From Apostichopus japonicus (Eukaryota; Echinodermata; Holothuroidea; Aspidochirotida; Stichopodidae): DNA of 64,000 nucleotides. The stretch lies in the NCBI RefSeq assembly GCF_037975245.1, contig NC_092561.1, positions 13,825,001-13,889,000 on the forward strand, in the 5' to 3' direction. Positions within the stretch are counted from its first letter, which is position 1; each line of letters begins with the position of its first letter. A program made the translations under genes and the position numbers. Positions 9,950-21,782 of this stretch are shown here, in pieces. Below the pieces are notes generated by a model. It saw only the letters and a program-made list of their open reading frames with translations, was not told where the DNA came from and did no database searches.

Positions 9950-12900
9950 GAGTTTCTTAATTAATTTTTTTAGTGGTTATTGGTAGCTCTATATCTCCTT
10001 TGTTCTTTATACAATTGGCCGCTCTTTGGTTGTAATTTAATAAGTTCAGCTAATTAATTTGATATAATGAAATTATGTTTGCATTCAACTATTTTTTAAA
10101 CATCAGTTTCACCATTTGAGATGGTAAGATTTGTTACAACTAGTTTTGCATACATGAAGGGAAATTGAATCATCGATCTAGTCCATTGATATAACTAATA
10201 ACCTGTTCAAAACCCTCGGAATTGATCTTATTGTAGTGTATTCGGCATTTTAACACCATTAATTTCCTGTTTACAACAAAATACCCTTCAATCAAAGTTG
10301 GCCAAGAATCTTTCACATTTTTTCGTGGCGCACAGAGTACCTTACACCACTTTTGACAACCGTCATCATTTGTATCAATTTGGCTGAAATTTATACAGAA
10401 AAAGGTGATTGTATAGGTATACCAAATGGTTTACGTGTAAACTAGGTATACTGGCAAAAATTTCAATTTCAAGTTTCTTGACCTTTCACTTACGTCTTTC
10501 GCCTCCACCTCTCCCCTACCTGACTATCAATGCGCGGTAATCGCACATTTACATGTTACTATACCTAACTTGTCAGTGCAATAACCCACCAAATGACGTT
10601 TTCACAATGTGAGGTGGTTTGTCAATTAAAGTGGCTGGACTATTTATGGGTATCAGCCAACACGTTTAATAAGAGATCTTGAGGAACACGTTAACCCGCA
10701 CGAGAATATCGCGTAACATTAGAGGCACAGTGCATTAACGAGAGTTCCCGAGACGTTCATGTGGAAGTCTCCATGTGTATTTAGGCCATAAGCCAAAATT
10801 AGGTGAACCTAGAAAAATTTGCAAAAGAAGGATATTTATTTTATTGTTTGGATGCACCCCGCCCCCTCCCCAAGAGCATGATATCAGCCAAAATCCGATA
10901 CCGGGAAACAGGCTAATTTGCATAATACCAAAATGGCCACTATCGACAATTTAACGGCACCATATCTCAACAACGGTTGTTCTTATACCATATAAATGTA
11001 TCTTAGGTGGATCGAAACATAATACCAAAGAACAAAATGACCTGATTACATTTTCCTGGAGTCAGATTTTAGCGGATTTTGGATATAATGTTCAGTGTGG
11101 TCATCCTAATAATCCAAAGCAAAAGAACCTACTGTAGCAATTTGTTCTAAGTTCATCCATTTTTGTCAACTTGATTAATATACTGCTAATTCACTAGCCC
11201 CATTCAAACTGAGAGCGCTCTCGAGGGTTCGACTGTCTTAGTAAACATCATTCTCCATGTGTAAGGGTAGACACCACAACTACTAAAAATGTAACTGTTT
11301 GTAAGGGAAAGATATGGTCTTATTGAAAAAACAGTATCCTAGACGAACCCACAGAAGTGTGCAAAGTTGAGCGTATAATCTACCATCTCCATTGACGGAG
11401 GGAGGGGGTGGGGGCGGGGCAGTGTCTGTTCTGTGTGTATCTTTGCTCAGCAGGCCACTAAGCCCAATGAAATGCATTAAAGTAGTTACAAGCCAACATA
11501 AATCAAACATTAAGTGTTAAAACTACGGACTCTTCTGAAATCACTTCCTAGTCAGGTCACAATTGCAAGAGCTCTACTGTACATTAATGTTAGATTATTA
11601 TTTGCTTAAAACATCCGCGAATTTGTCTTTCCTCGGTTTTAAACGATATGGGCCTTCATCCAATAATGTGGCTACATACGGCAAACGTTTCGTAAATAAA
11701 AGTCGTCAGATTAATTTTATTTTTATATTTTCAACCGCTTATAAATTATGGTTGCGCAAAGTTTTAACATGTGTAAATAATGTACTATGGGCATGCACGT
11801 TTTATAAAATCTAGGCAAGTTCCCATGAACATTTTGAAAAGCAAAGAAAGAACCGTGTCACTTTGAGTTAATGATAAGTAATGAGGTTGTAAACAATCAT
11901 GCAAACATTGTATATACGCCCATGTGTGTATGAAAATTTCGTTAAACGGATAAATTACTCATAAATCAGGCGGATAAGATTTGATAGCTTCAGAAATAGT
12001 GAGGGCAGATAAAACGCGTTCACGTATGGTTTTGAATTACCTGCAACGAAAGCAAACGTTTTGTTTTGGAGTTACAAGCAATGCTATGATTTTACGTATG
12101 AATTAAATTGCACAGGCAGTTTAAACTGTCCTGATACATCAAGCCGTTGAATTATCATACTAGTTACGGCGTAACTGCAGCTCTCGATTCATAAAACATT
12201 TAGCAATTCCAAGCACACTTTCGTTTTGGAAAATTCTTTAATATTTCATTACCGTGAATCACACCTTTAGAAATTCAATTCAATCTTGGCAAGCCACCGG
12301 ACGTTTTGCTCACATGGTATTTAACAAGTGCTAAAGGTCCATTCCCACCATAGGAGACCTCGGCCGTATTAAAGAATAAAGATGTTTGTCAAAAGGATAT
12401 CACCTGCAGATTTCCCATGTTATCATTAAATTTGAATGTTCTGCCCTGATTAGCAACGCGAGAGCCTTCTTGAATAAGTTTAACGAAGAAGGGAAAGTAT
12501 TAATGAGGCTGTTTTATGAGGCTGTGCTGTTTCTTGAGGGGTGCGGTAAGGTGGGGGAGTGTACCGAAAGGGGATGAATGTCTGGTAGGAACGCCCCTGG
12601 AAGCAGGAGTTTCATATATTTAGCACAAATGTACAAGTCAGAAAGAGAACTTACACTTAAATGATTTTTAATGTAAGTAATCACTGGGAATTCATGGGGC
12701 TATTAGGCAAAAGATTCTGGAAATTGAAATGTTTTCAGATACCCCTATCAGTGCAACATGTCCCCCCGAATGAGTTATGACAGAACCTGAACCTTCTTGG
12801 AAGGAAGAGAGGAAGGATACTGGCCTGGGCTCATTGTAGCCGACTCTCATGTCGGGTATCTGTTGGCGACACCTTGTTTTGTTTCCTTAAGAATCGACCC

Positions 12901-13490
12901 GGCATAGTGGGACGGGAAGCTAGATTAAAATCGGTGGAAACACAGCCCATCCACCCCACCCCTCCCTATAATGATCCCACATAGTAAAACGCAAAAATAG
13001 CAAGAGGAATAACGAGGAATCACGAAATTTCGTTCACGTCATTAAGCAAATTAGTTGTAACAATCTTTAGCGTCTGGTTTATAAATGTACTTAACGCATG
13101 TAAAACAGCTTTAGAAAAATTTCCACTGTATCTGCACAAAAATAAAAATCAAAGTCAAATCATTATTGAGTGCAACGCATCAATCTGCACGGGGTTCAAC
13201 AACAAGTTGCAAATATTGTCTTCCTAAAACTATTCATTGAAATTAGTCTGATGATTTCATTGGCTGTAGACGGCTACCAACCTCGTTGTGGCATCCTCCG
13301 TACTCACTGTGCACACAATTCAATAGCAGACACGTTGTTTACAGTGCAAGCAAGCGTAATGTTTGAACTACAGGCTACCTTATAGTTATACATATATCGT
13401 ATAAGGGTAGGTCGTGATGTCATGTTTAGACAAGAATCATTCGTAGACTATTTCCTGCTTACAATTGGGGATAATCTTAAATAAGCTTAA
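9950..13490. other. Intergenic flank of unit A shared with units B and C
   Basis: Collinear with 50515-53950 (C) and 27395-29150 (B), with small indels. G/C-rich homopolymer runs occur near 10855-10872 and 11398-11420. No conserved coding frame was seen. The segment 12760-13010 occurs in opposite orientation in unit B at about 32440-32770. Confidence 0.6.
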
Positions 13491-13599
13491 TTACTGTTTA
13501 TTAACACGTAACGGAGTTGGTGTATCACTTATGGTTGATGTCATTGCCTTTGAACGTTGTTAAGATGTCGCAAGTCTTTTGTAGTCATTGTTTTTCTGG

Positions 13600-14075
13600 C
13601 AAGGTGGGTCAATAGCATTGTAAGCCGACCGTGCATTCTTAAGGCTTCGCAAATTACAACAAGCCGACTGCGACCCAACGCGACTCTCTCCACTACTCGT
13701 CGGGAATGAGTTGGAGACACTCGTGGCCACATAGTGGCGTCGGCGTAGGATCGCAGGTTAGCAGCACACTAGCCCGACCCCACCAGACCCTACAGTTTAA
13801 TCTCCTGCTTATCAGTCCATATGGGTCCGCCCTTTAGCAGCAGTCACCTGATTTCACAATGCTTCCTTGTTGGCTATCCATTAGAAACAGATCGCAGTCG
13901 TGTCGTGGACAACCGCAAACAGCCACGACCTGACTCATCTGAGACGCGACAGCCCAGACGCCACGACGAATATCAAACATGTATCATTACCCGGTTTGGT
14001 CACAACGAGGACCGGCTGTCTGATCTTGGTTGAGCCGTGAGCAGAATTTCGCGCAAATTGCCCCGATCCGACTGC
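13600..14075. repeat. Decayed copies of the fold-back repeat
   Basis: Fragments such as aagccgactgcgaccc (near 13660) match the arms of the better preserved hairpins at 14050-14129 and 14238-14332. The segment 13500-14480 is largely missing from unit C, where sequence jumps from about 53960 to about 54005. Confidence 0.45.
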
Positions 14076-14129
14076 AACCCAACAGATTGTTCGTCGGTCG
14101 CGGTCGGGTCGGTGCAATTTGCGCCTGCC
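14050..14129. repeat. Fold-back element, copy 1
   Basis: Left arm from 14050 (cgcgcaaattgccccgatcc...) and right arm ending at 14129 (ggtcggtgcaatttgcgcc...) are inverted repeats of about 26 bases with a few mismatches. No ORF. Confidence 0.7.
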
Positions 14130-14237
14130 TTTGGTCTAACACACTATTAAATTGTTCAGTTTCTCATAATGCAACACAGACTCGACTCGAAAGCATGGTA
14201 TGTTAGTACCTAAAAATACATGTTTACTAGTAATTAT

Positions 14238-14332
14238 GGCAGGCGAAATTGCACCGAACCGACTGCGACCAGAAGGATTTTTCGTCGCAGTCGCGTAGGG
14301 TAGCAGTCGGGTCGGTGCAATTTGCGCCTGCC
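14238..14332. repeat. Fold-back element, copy 2
   Basis: Arms 14238-14266 and 14303-14332 begin and end with GGCAGGCG and CGCCTGCC. They pair with one gap and one mismatch. A shorter second inverted repeat (GACTGCGACC and GTCGCAGTC) lies inside. A decayed copy in unit B at 33215-33293 shows it predates the A/B split. Confidence 0.8.
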
Positions 14333-15124
14333 TTTACAAAATAATGTATGTGAAACTCCGTCACCCGGATGTGCTCAGGGAGGCGGAAGAGGGTGAAATC
14401 TGGGGAAGTTTATCTTGGGGGGGGGGGGCGTTGAAGGGAAGTGGGTCATGCGACCTTCAAATGAGGGTAGAAACCACAAAACTACCACACAGAAAAACGA
14501 TACTTTTCAACAAACAGGAGTCATTAAGTACTTATGACACCTTTCAGGTCTTTTACAAAACGTCATGCCATAGTCCATTCGGCTCCGTCGCCCGGACTTT
14601 TTTCATTATTATATAACCTCAGGTCCCATAATGTCCGGATAATCCTGGTTTCGATGGTTCTGTCTTTTCAACGTCACTAACAGACGTCAGCCTCGTGGAC
14701 ATTTTTCATAGGCCTATGTTTGATTATTGTAGGGTGTCTCCTAACAAAACCTGACAAAAACTAACTTTAAACATCAAAATATAATAATAGCATCATATTT
14801 ACCTTATCCACACCTAGATGTCCTGGTTACCTATCAGTAAATTATAGATATAATTTATGATCACATCACAATGCGACGTTCTTGATAATTTGTAGACGTC
14901 ACTTCGTATAATTATATTCAACCATGTTTTTGTTGTTGTATGTACTTCACCAAGTGGTGCAAAACATCAATACATACAGCGCTAGAAGTTACACGGAGCT
15001 ATTAACCTATTATCAATACTATGAGGAATGTGAAAATTGAAAAATATTTATAAGGCTTTCCTCTTGCTGCTTAATCTATTTTTTTATTTAAATATTTGGT
15101 GCCTACAGATATTGTGATACTTAC

Positions 15125-15370
15125 TGGAATAGGTTCCGTCAAAGATGCAAAGAGTTTAAGTTCACCTTAGGCCCGATCTGGATAATGAATGTTAAACAGT
15201 TGGTTTGTTTATCAAGTTATGTCGTTCCTTGATTCTGCAATCGGGTATTTCCATCCATCGACCACGGCGAATGATTCTTTATTACTAAACAAGCACCCGT
15301 TGCTATTGTGTCGTATTTTCTGTTATGAGGCATGAACCGTTTTTCAATAGGCCTATTCATGGTTGTACAC
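15125..15370 (-). other. Putative non-coding first exon of caspase A
   Basis: Minus-strand block with a perfect donor (CCA|GTAAGTATC; last exon base 15125), repeated at 34548, 35284 and 36036 (unit B) and 54621 (unit C). Each lies 5-10 kb upstream of a caspase p20 exon in the same orientation. Short ORFs differ in frame between copies and carry stops, so it is unlikely to code. Upstream limit not determined; the conserved block reaches about 15370. Confidence 0.4.
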
Positions 15371-15399
15371 AATAGTTTGACGACATCGTATTTAAACAA

Positions 15400-17130
15400 T
15401 GAGGGAAAATAGGTTGGTTAAATTTTGACAGGACTTTTGTGACAACATATTGTCACGTAGACGTTCTGATAACCTTGCAGTAAATTTTAAAATGAAAATA
15501 TGATCAATTTTTTCCATCTAAATGCAACTCTCTTTATAATCTGTAGTTATTATTTTGTATAATAAAATTCAACCACGTTTGTTGTTGTAATATTCGGTAC
15601 TTTGGCAACTAGTTAAAATATAATTAATATAACACTGGTAGTAACACAGAGCTTTTAGCCTACATGGTTATTTTCAAAACTATGAGGAATGTAAAGATAT
15701 AAGTAATAGCAAAGTTACAATTTATACATGCCATTTATTTTAATAGTTAAGAAAACGTCCCTTCTGGGAAAGGAGAGTGGAGTTTCCGACTACGCCCAAA
15801 AAACCTACCCTTCCATCATTTGCAGACAATTAAGGCACTGCACTTGACAAGTTGTCATGGACCAGTGTCGACTTTACCATTAACAGGCTTGTGGGTTGTG
15901 CACATGCATCGATGTGTTTTAGCGCTTAATAAAAATTCGTCTGTGACCATGTGACCACATTTTCGTCGGTTGAATGCAAAACAAACGAAACCCGACTGAA
16001 CCATTTTCTCCCCAAATGACTGTCCGTACCCCTTCCCTTTGTGCACGAGACTGACCAATCTTACAAACTTAAACCCTTCACATAATAGTTCCAATGAATA
16101 TCAATCAATTGTAATCCGGCGATTAGATTTTTACATGATATAATCGCCCTAAATGATTATTCACATATTCAAGCAACCTGAAGTTGGACTAATGCATTAA
16201 AGATAGTATGGTTAAGTAAAATGTTAAACCTTTAATTGTTTAGATATGCGAGAGGAGCCATAACCCCCCCCCCCCCCCATACACCTTTACATGAAAGTCG
16301 ATTTTAAGGACCTCGGGGTCACACCTTTTGTTTCTACAATTCATGGTCCAACCTTATCTTCTGCTGCCATACCGTCCCTAATGTTCCTAGTGTCACGTGT
16401 GACTATATGCAACGCCCGGTGAAAGATAAGTATATTAGAGTCCGGTCCAACTTCTCGAAATCTCGGTTTACGATGGGCAGTAAGTAAATTAAATGTATTC
16501 GATTTTACAACTATAAAGGTTTTCTTGGCATTTCTTCTTCCGTAATAATTTACTACTCGCTCGTAACATCGTCCCGTAGATATGTAGCCATACTGGTGAA
16601 GAAAGTATGAAGTGTATTCATATCATTATAAATAATTCTCAATCTATTCATTGCATTCCATTCATTGTTCGTTCAAGACGCCAGGTATGTTTTATTCAGC
16701 TTAACAAGAATACAAACTCGTTTCATTAGAACAACTGAAAAATGCGTGCGATCAGAAATAACATTTCTACGACGATAAAAGGGGCATGATCCTCGTGAGT
16801 ATTAAGTACCATTATTGTAAAACGCTTGTTGAACTTGACAATAAACTGGAGAACACTTTTCCATTTTGGATGCGGTAAGGAACAGCTCTGATTAAGCCCC
16901 TGGTGACTGTTATTGGATTCTCGTTAGTTTACATTACTTGTTTCCCATTTCTACGGAATCGGATCTGTCTGTTCGGTTATGCAAGTTTTGCGCTTCTTGG
17001 TGTAAAGATGAGTATTATAATCCTCACTTGTCAATAATAGCTTAACTTTTATGTTGTTACCCTTTAACAAATCTCTTTTCAAGACTCGCGATACTATATA
17101 TATATTTGAAAGGACACGTTAAGGTGGTAC
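15400..17130. other. Distal 5' flank of unit A
   Basis: 15400-15720 is another partial copy of the block that is tandemly repeated at 34.2-36.3 kb. 15730-16090 matches 36330-36650 in unit B. A run of 15 C lies at 16264-16278. No gene seen. Confidence 0.5.
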
Positions 17131-17430
17131 TCGATATATCGTCTGACAAAACATGTCAAAATGAGCAAATAACATACAAACGTACAGACTAGTTAATATC
17201 CTATATACGAAATGTGTAATCTCATTGACGAAAACCTGACGTATAAACACATCAGTGAGTTACAATGACCATGTAACAGAGTAATATATCATCACTCTTG
17301 GGGTTTTGCGCTATTCTAGAAATGTGTTAAAAACAGTTATTTAAAGCAATTATTCAATTTAACGACGAGACAAAAGGGCAAAGAACACCTGTTTGCTACC
17401 GGACCAAAAAGTACGATTTAATTATCTAGT

Positions 17431-17538
17431 CTTTATAGATAATGTATTCAGTTGGCTGTTGCTGCCTATTGGTGCTCTGTCGGTCTTTACAGATAAAGTA
17501 TTCAGTTGGCTGTTGCTGCCTATTGGTGCTCTGTCGGT
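17431..17538. repeat. 54-bp tandem repeat, two units
   Basis: Two consecutive 54-bp copies (17431-17484, 17485-17538), each with attcagttggctgttgctgc. The same locus in unit D has four copies. Because 54 is divisible by three, the array stays open in several frames on both strands without being a gene. Confidence 0.95.
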
Positions 17539-17539
17539 C

Positions 17540-19650
17540 ATTAATGAAAACGATTGGCCATGAAGAAGCACGCTGTGAAACATTTACAGGTAAGATGAGT
17601 TCCATAATTGTGATATAGGAATATGTGGTGGTGTTCCATTTTGGGCGTCATGTAACGAAACACATGTTAGTCTGTACGTCTAGTTGCGTATTGTAATTCC
17701 CTGCAGGACAAATACGGGTACTTGCATAAACGGGCTGGATTTAAGGTTTGTGAGTGACGGGGTCCGCCGTTCAAGAAGGGACAGACAGGCATTGCTAGGG
17801 TTTTCTCTTTAATGCGCTGACACCGATTAACTCAAATATAATAGAAAATTACTACACTAAATACATTTATCAACCTTAATAAAGAAAGGAAAAGACAATA
17901 ATAAAACAATGACAATATTTAATCATCCAGAAAAACATATGAGCCAAACACCATTCTCGAAAACATGATATAACACGGGTCACGAATGAATTCTCAATTA
18001 TGGCAAATAAATTAATCAAATCAGTTGTAACCAAGTAGCCTCCCTTAAAGTCAATCGTGATCCACGAACTTGAAATGCATTAATTAGAGTATTACTATCA
18101 CACTTGCATTGCAACCGATCCACATCAGAACAAGATCATTGAATGGACCTTAAATAACACATATATTTCGTTACATGCCCTTGAAAAAATCATCACCGGC
18201 TTTCGACTACATGGCCAAGTAAATTACCTTATAGAATTTGATACGTAACGAGCCCCTCCCCTTTCTCCTCTCTGCAACTAATTCAGAACAAATAATTATA
18301 ACTAAAGTCATGTTCCCAAAAGTTAAAAATAAGATTAGACAATTTTAAGCAAATAAATGGTCCCATGTCTAACAACAAATTACTCATCTTCCCCATGAAC
18401 TCTCGGCATCCTAATTTTACTAAAAAGTATATCATTTGTTCACACATCTAGTTTGAACTTGATCAGACTTACGATGTAGGAGGAGTTCGCGGAACCCTTT
18501 TCTCACAATTAAGGCCAAGTTGACCTTTGACCTCAATTGACCTTTGACCTCGATCCACATAAGTATTATTTTAACATTTGTCCAATTATTCTCTACATAT
18601 CGTGTGGTGTATTGCCTTATCCTAGATGTTCACAAGCAGGTTTCGTGACCTCTGATATTGACCAATGACGTCCTATCACACCGGACAGAGTTCACATGGC
18701 CAGGCACCTGCCCACCAAGTTTTAACTTGTTCGGACTTACGCTCTACAAGTAGTTCACGGCTCTTATTTGCTCAATCTTACTCTCTCTCGCACATGCACA
18801 CACCGTGGATGAACTTGAAAACATTGTCGCGAACTCCAAACCATGGACTTTTAACTTGGGTTAACGTGGGTGTGTGCCTGAGCATGCCATTTAGTATCTC
18901 TGTGACTTATGACGTCATGACGGTGACATGTCAACCATCACAGTCGTTACGCGCATACCATACCAAAAAGTGACCAAAATTTTCAATCCCATTTGGCACA
19001 TCAGTCTCTGCATGTTCACATCGCGTTTAGTAACGTTAAACTCCAGTGTAAAGACACCGAGGAGTTCAAAAAAAGTTAAACTCGGCCAAATTTGTGAGAA
19101 AAATGTCGCAGCTAACCTGAACCAAAACCTCATAGATATGTAAGGAAGGGATCCACAGACCCACTCTACATAGGGGGAGGCCTCAATGACTTCAGTGCAT
19201 TCGCTGTTTTGTTATAAAAAATATTCATTTATCTCTGGCCCTTCTACAGTCGGGGGAGGTTTGTATCCTCCCCCCCCCCCCTGACACACACACACAACTT
19301 AAATATCAAGTCTTATTAAGCATATACACATGTAAATATAACAGAAATAGTGTAATAAAACAATGTTAATAGAGAACGATAAATGAATATACTTAGCGAT
19401 AGTTTCGTATATGCTATCATTCAGACCTTTGGCAATATCCTTTCATTTATTGTATATATGGAAACTGTGGTTTTTAATACAATGTGTTTTACAACACATC
19501 TACACATCAACACATGTACAGCGCTTTTAAAATGGGTAAATTTTACAATTTTTTAAATGAAAATATTTAGCATATAGTAAGGAAAATTATAGTATTTCAT
19601 ATGTTTGTGCAAAAAGCCAAAACAAATAATTTTGAAAGTTCGGTTGTGAG
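17540..19650. other. 3' flank of caspase B
   Basis: No gene. Two direct copies of TGACCTTTGACCT lie at 18521-18533 and 18538-18550. A C run is at 19271-19282. The ORFs at 18915-19143 recur in unit D but run on both strands with shifted frames and show no domain. Confidence 0.55.
18521..18550. promoter_or_regulatory. Paired DR1-type nuclear-receptor-like sites
   Basis: TGACCTTTGACCT twice, 4 bases apart; on the minus strand each reads AGGTCAAAGGTCA, an ideal DR1 for HNF4/RXR-type receptors. The first copy is unchanged in unit D (57434-57446); the second has one change there (57451-57463). It is located downstream of caspase B, and related TGACC repeats occur elsewhere (38.5-39.4 kb), so repeat origin is as likely as a regulatory role. 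Confidence 0.25.
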
Positions 19651-19659
19651 GAAAACAAC

Positions 19660-21035
19660 ATGAAATAGCATTCCCAAAAACTCATAACCCTATCAGAGTT
19701 CCAAAAAAGTAGGGATATCTTCATCTTCTAATTTACAGAATGCACATAAAGAATCCTGTCAATCTTTCATCTTAAAATGCAGCTGATCTGTTCCAAGAAC
19801 AAAATGTAATTATCTCAACTGGAAGTTACATATTTTCATATCCCGAACACTATAACAACAATTGTAAAAAAAATCTGACTACATTCACCGTCAGGAATGT
19901 TTAACAGGGTACGCCACTTGGAGCATATTGAAAGGGAAGTAACATTATTGACATCACTATTCTTACGTAATTCTATATATGCTCTTCTGGAGACTTGTTG
20001 ACAATGCATAATATCAATAGAGACAATTTCCTGTTGCAAAGGATAGGCAACCTTAATCAAAGAGTTCTTTCAGTGGCTGAGAATAGCATGTATAAAATTA
20101 TGATCATGTATATAATAGCGAGAATGGATAATGTATTTATTACTCAAGTCAGCAGAAGCCAACAATTTCCATTAATATTAAGTAGATCCCTTACATATTT
20201 GATACCAGCAGAGTAAAACAATTCATTAAAGACCGTTGCGTTATAGTTATGAATCAAGCTCTTGTTCCAAATGATTTGATCTAAAAAAATGTGATGACTA
20301 TACCACAATTCTTGAACAAAGCAAGAGTATTGTAATAAACAGGACCTAAAGGGTAGAAATATGATTTGTTGTAATTTACAACCATGCCGAAACTAGTGAA
20401 AAGTCACCCAGTATATTCAAAACTAATATCATTGTCTAAGAAAATAGTAGTATCTCTTTAACGTCCTTTGCCTACTGTTTCTTTTCTCGGAGGTCGGTTT
20501 TCGTCAGATAGTCGACCAAGGAAAAAAACTCCCAATCGAGACATCTTCTCCCCAATCGTAGATTTTCGATTTTATTCTTGTAAGATAAACACGCGGATGC
20601 GGGGTGCTTGTTCCCCCACTCCCGGATCCATCCCTATTTCCCCCTATAATTAGTACATGTAGCATATCTTTGTTTTTGTTTTTTTTGCAGAATTTCGGTG
20701 ATAATTGATTCCCAATTTTTCCCCTTCGAGACCGCTTTGCAGCCAATTCTGAAGTTTTTTCGTTGAAAATTGCTTTCGAGTTTATTGATAAGCTGATACT
20801 CGTATCTTGAAGTTTGTTGAATATTTTTCCTGGAAAACCGCTCTTAGTTTCCAAATCATCCGTACGAGATGCATGTAATTCTAAAGCAATTCCAAGATCT
20901 GCTTCTACTTTAGCAATGCTATCCGCGAATTGTTTAAAGGCTTATTCGACGGATTCCTTGAAGGATTCAAAAGCAGCTTATATAGTGTTTGCCAAAGAGG
21001 TAGTACATTCCTCAGCCGAACTAGGCTGCCTAGGC
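19660..21035 (-). mobile_element. L1/Tx1-like LINE relic with internal deletion
   Basis: Minus-strand reading from high to low coordinate. About 21035-20694 resembles a LINE ORF1 coiled-coil region (FKQFADSIAKVEADLGIAL, ending ELAAKRSRRGKIGNQL). 20350-20110 resembles a C-terminal ORF2 segment (QIIWNKSLI then GIKYVRDLLNINGN). 20060-19836 has KWRTLLNIPDGECSQ. About 19790-19690 has a DSLCAFCKLEDEDIP knuckle-like stretch. Stops and frameshifts are present. An extra block at 20450-20690 is absent from unit D, whereas D keeps more of ORF2. Confidence 0.65.
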
Positions 21036-21546
21036 TCGGTGTAATGAAGCTTGCAATGAGCTAGTGTTATGCCTGGTTTGGCTGGCTGTAGAGGCAGCAG
21101 AAATGTACCTTTTTTGTGACTTATAGTCCGTTTGTTCGTCCAACTTTAACCAAAATGAGTAAAATAGTTAATATATTTAATTAATCACCGGCGTGAAAGG
21201 AAGAAAATGTTGAACAGGCGGCAGAAAATTGCTAATATATGAGCTATATGAGTTACAAGAGTGCGTTGCTTCAGGCGGCCATTTTGAATCTACCATCTAA
21301 ATTAAGTTAAACTATGTAACGTGACAAATAAAACATAAACAAATAGGGTACAAAGCAAAAAGCAAAGATTGAAAAGTTGCCGTCACCAGTAATTATGTAG
21401 TTGCGAAATGGAAAGTGAAATTGAAAACAAAAAGTCCAGTAAAAAACTGTCATTGACAACAATATGGAAGGTTATATTTACAATTAGAGACATCTTCAAC
21501 AATATTTACATCTTTTGCGACGTTCTTATTCCCTGTCTCAGGTAAC

Positions 21547-21782
21547 TCAAGTTTGGGCAGTAAGATGTAACTGCCTAGTTAGCTTCGAGAGAAAACACGG
21601 CATCTGTTTTTTTCCTTCTAGCTCAGGCTTACCAGACCCCTGTATAGCTCTTTCAGACACCAACTTATTCACAACAGTCAGCATCCGTATGAAATCTCCA
21701 TTCCTACCGAATTCATTGAGCACCCTGGTCAGGTCTTGAATAAACCAGGTTCCTTTATACAATTCACGAAATGAGTAGTACC
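21547..21782 (-). CDS. Caspase B exon 4: p10 subunit and stop
   Basis: 236 bp after acceptor TTTGCAG. GG completes the Gly codon, giving SSSEG-YYSFRELYKGTWFIQ. The YYSFR Arg and the GTW Trp fit the S1/S2 pocket of family members. It ends LTRQLHLTAQT and TGA at 21549-21547. Confidence 0.9.

Noticed and set aside
15217-15399. 60-residue minus-strand ORF starting MNRPIEKRF
   Set aside because: The paralogous blocks at 34.6, 35.4, 36.2 and 54.8 kb have different frames and stops; only the splice donor is conserved, so coding is unlikely.
18915-19143. Short ORFs on both strands repeated at 57825-58127
   Set aside because: Repeated because the region is duplicated; both strands open, no domain, frame changed by indels between copies.
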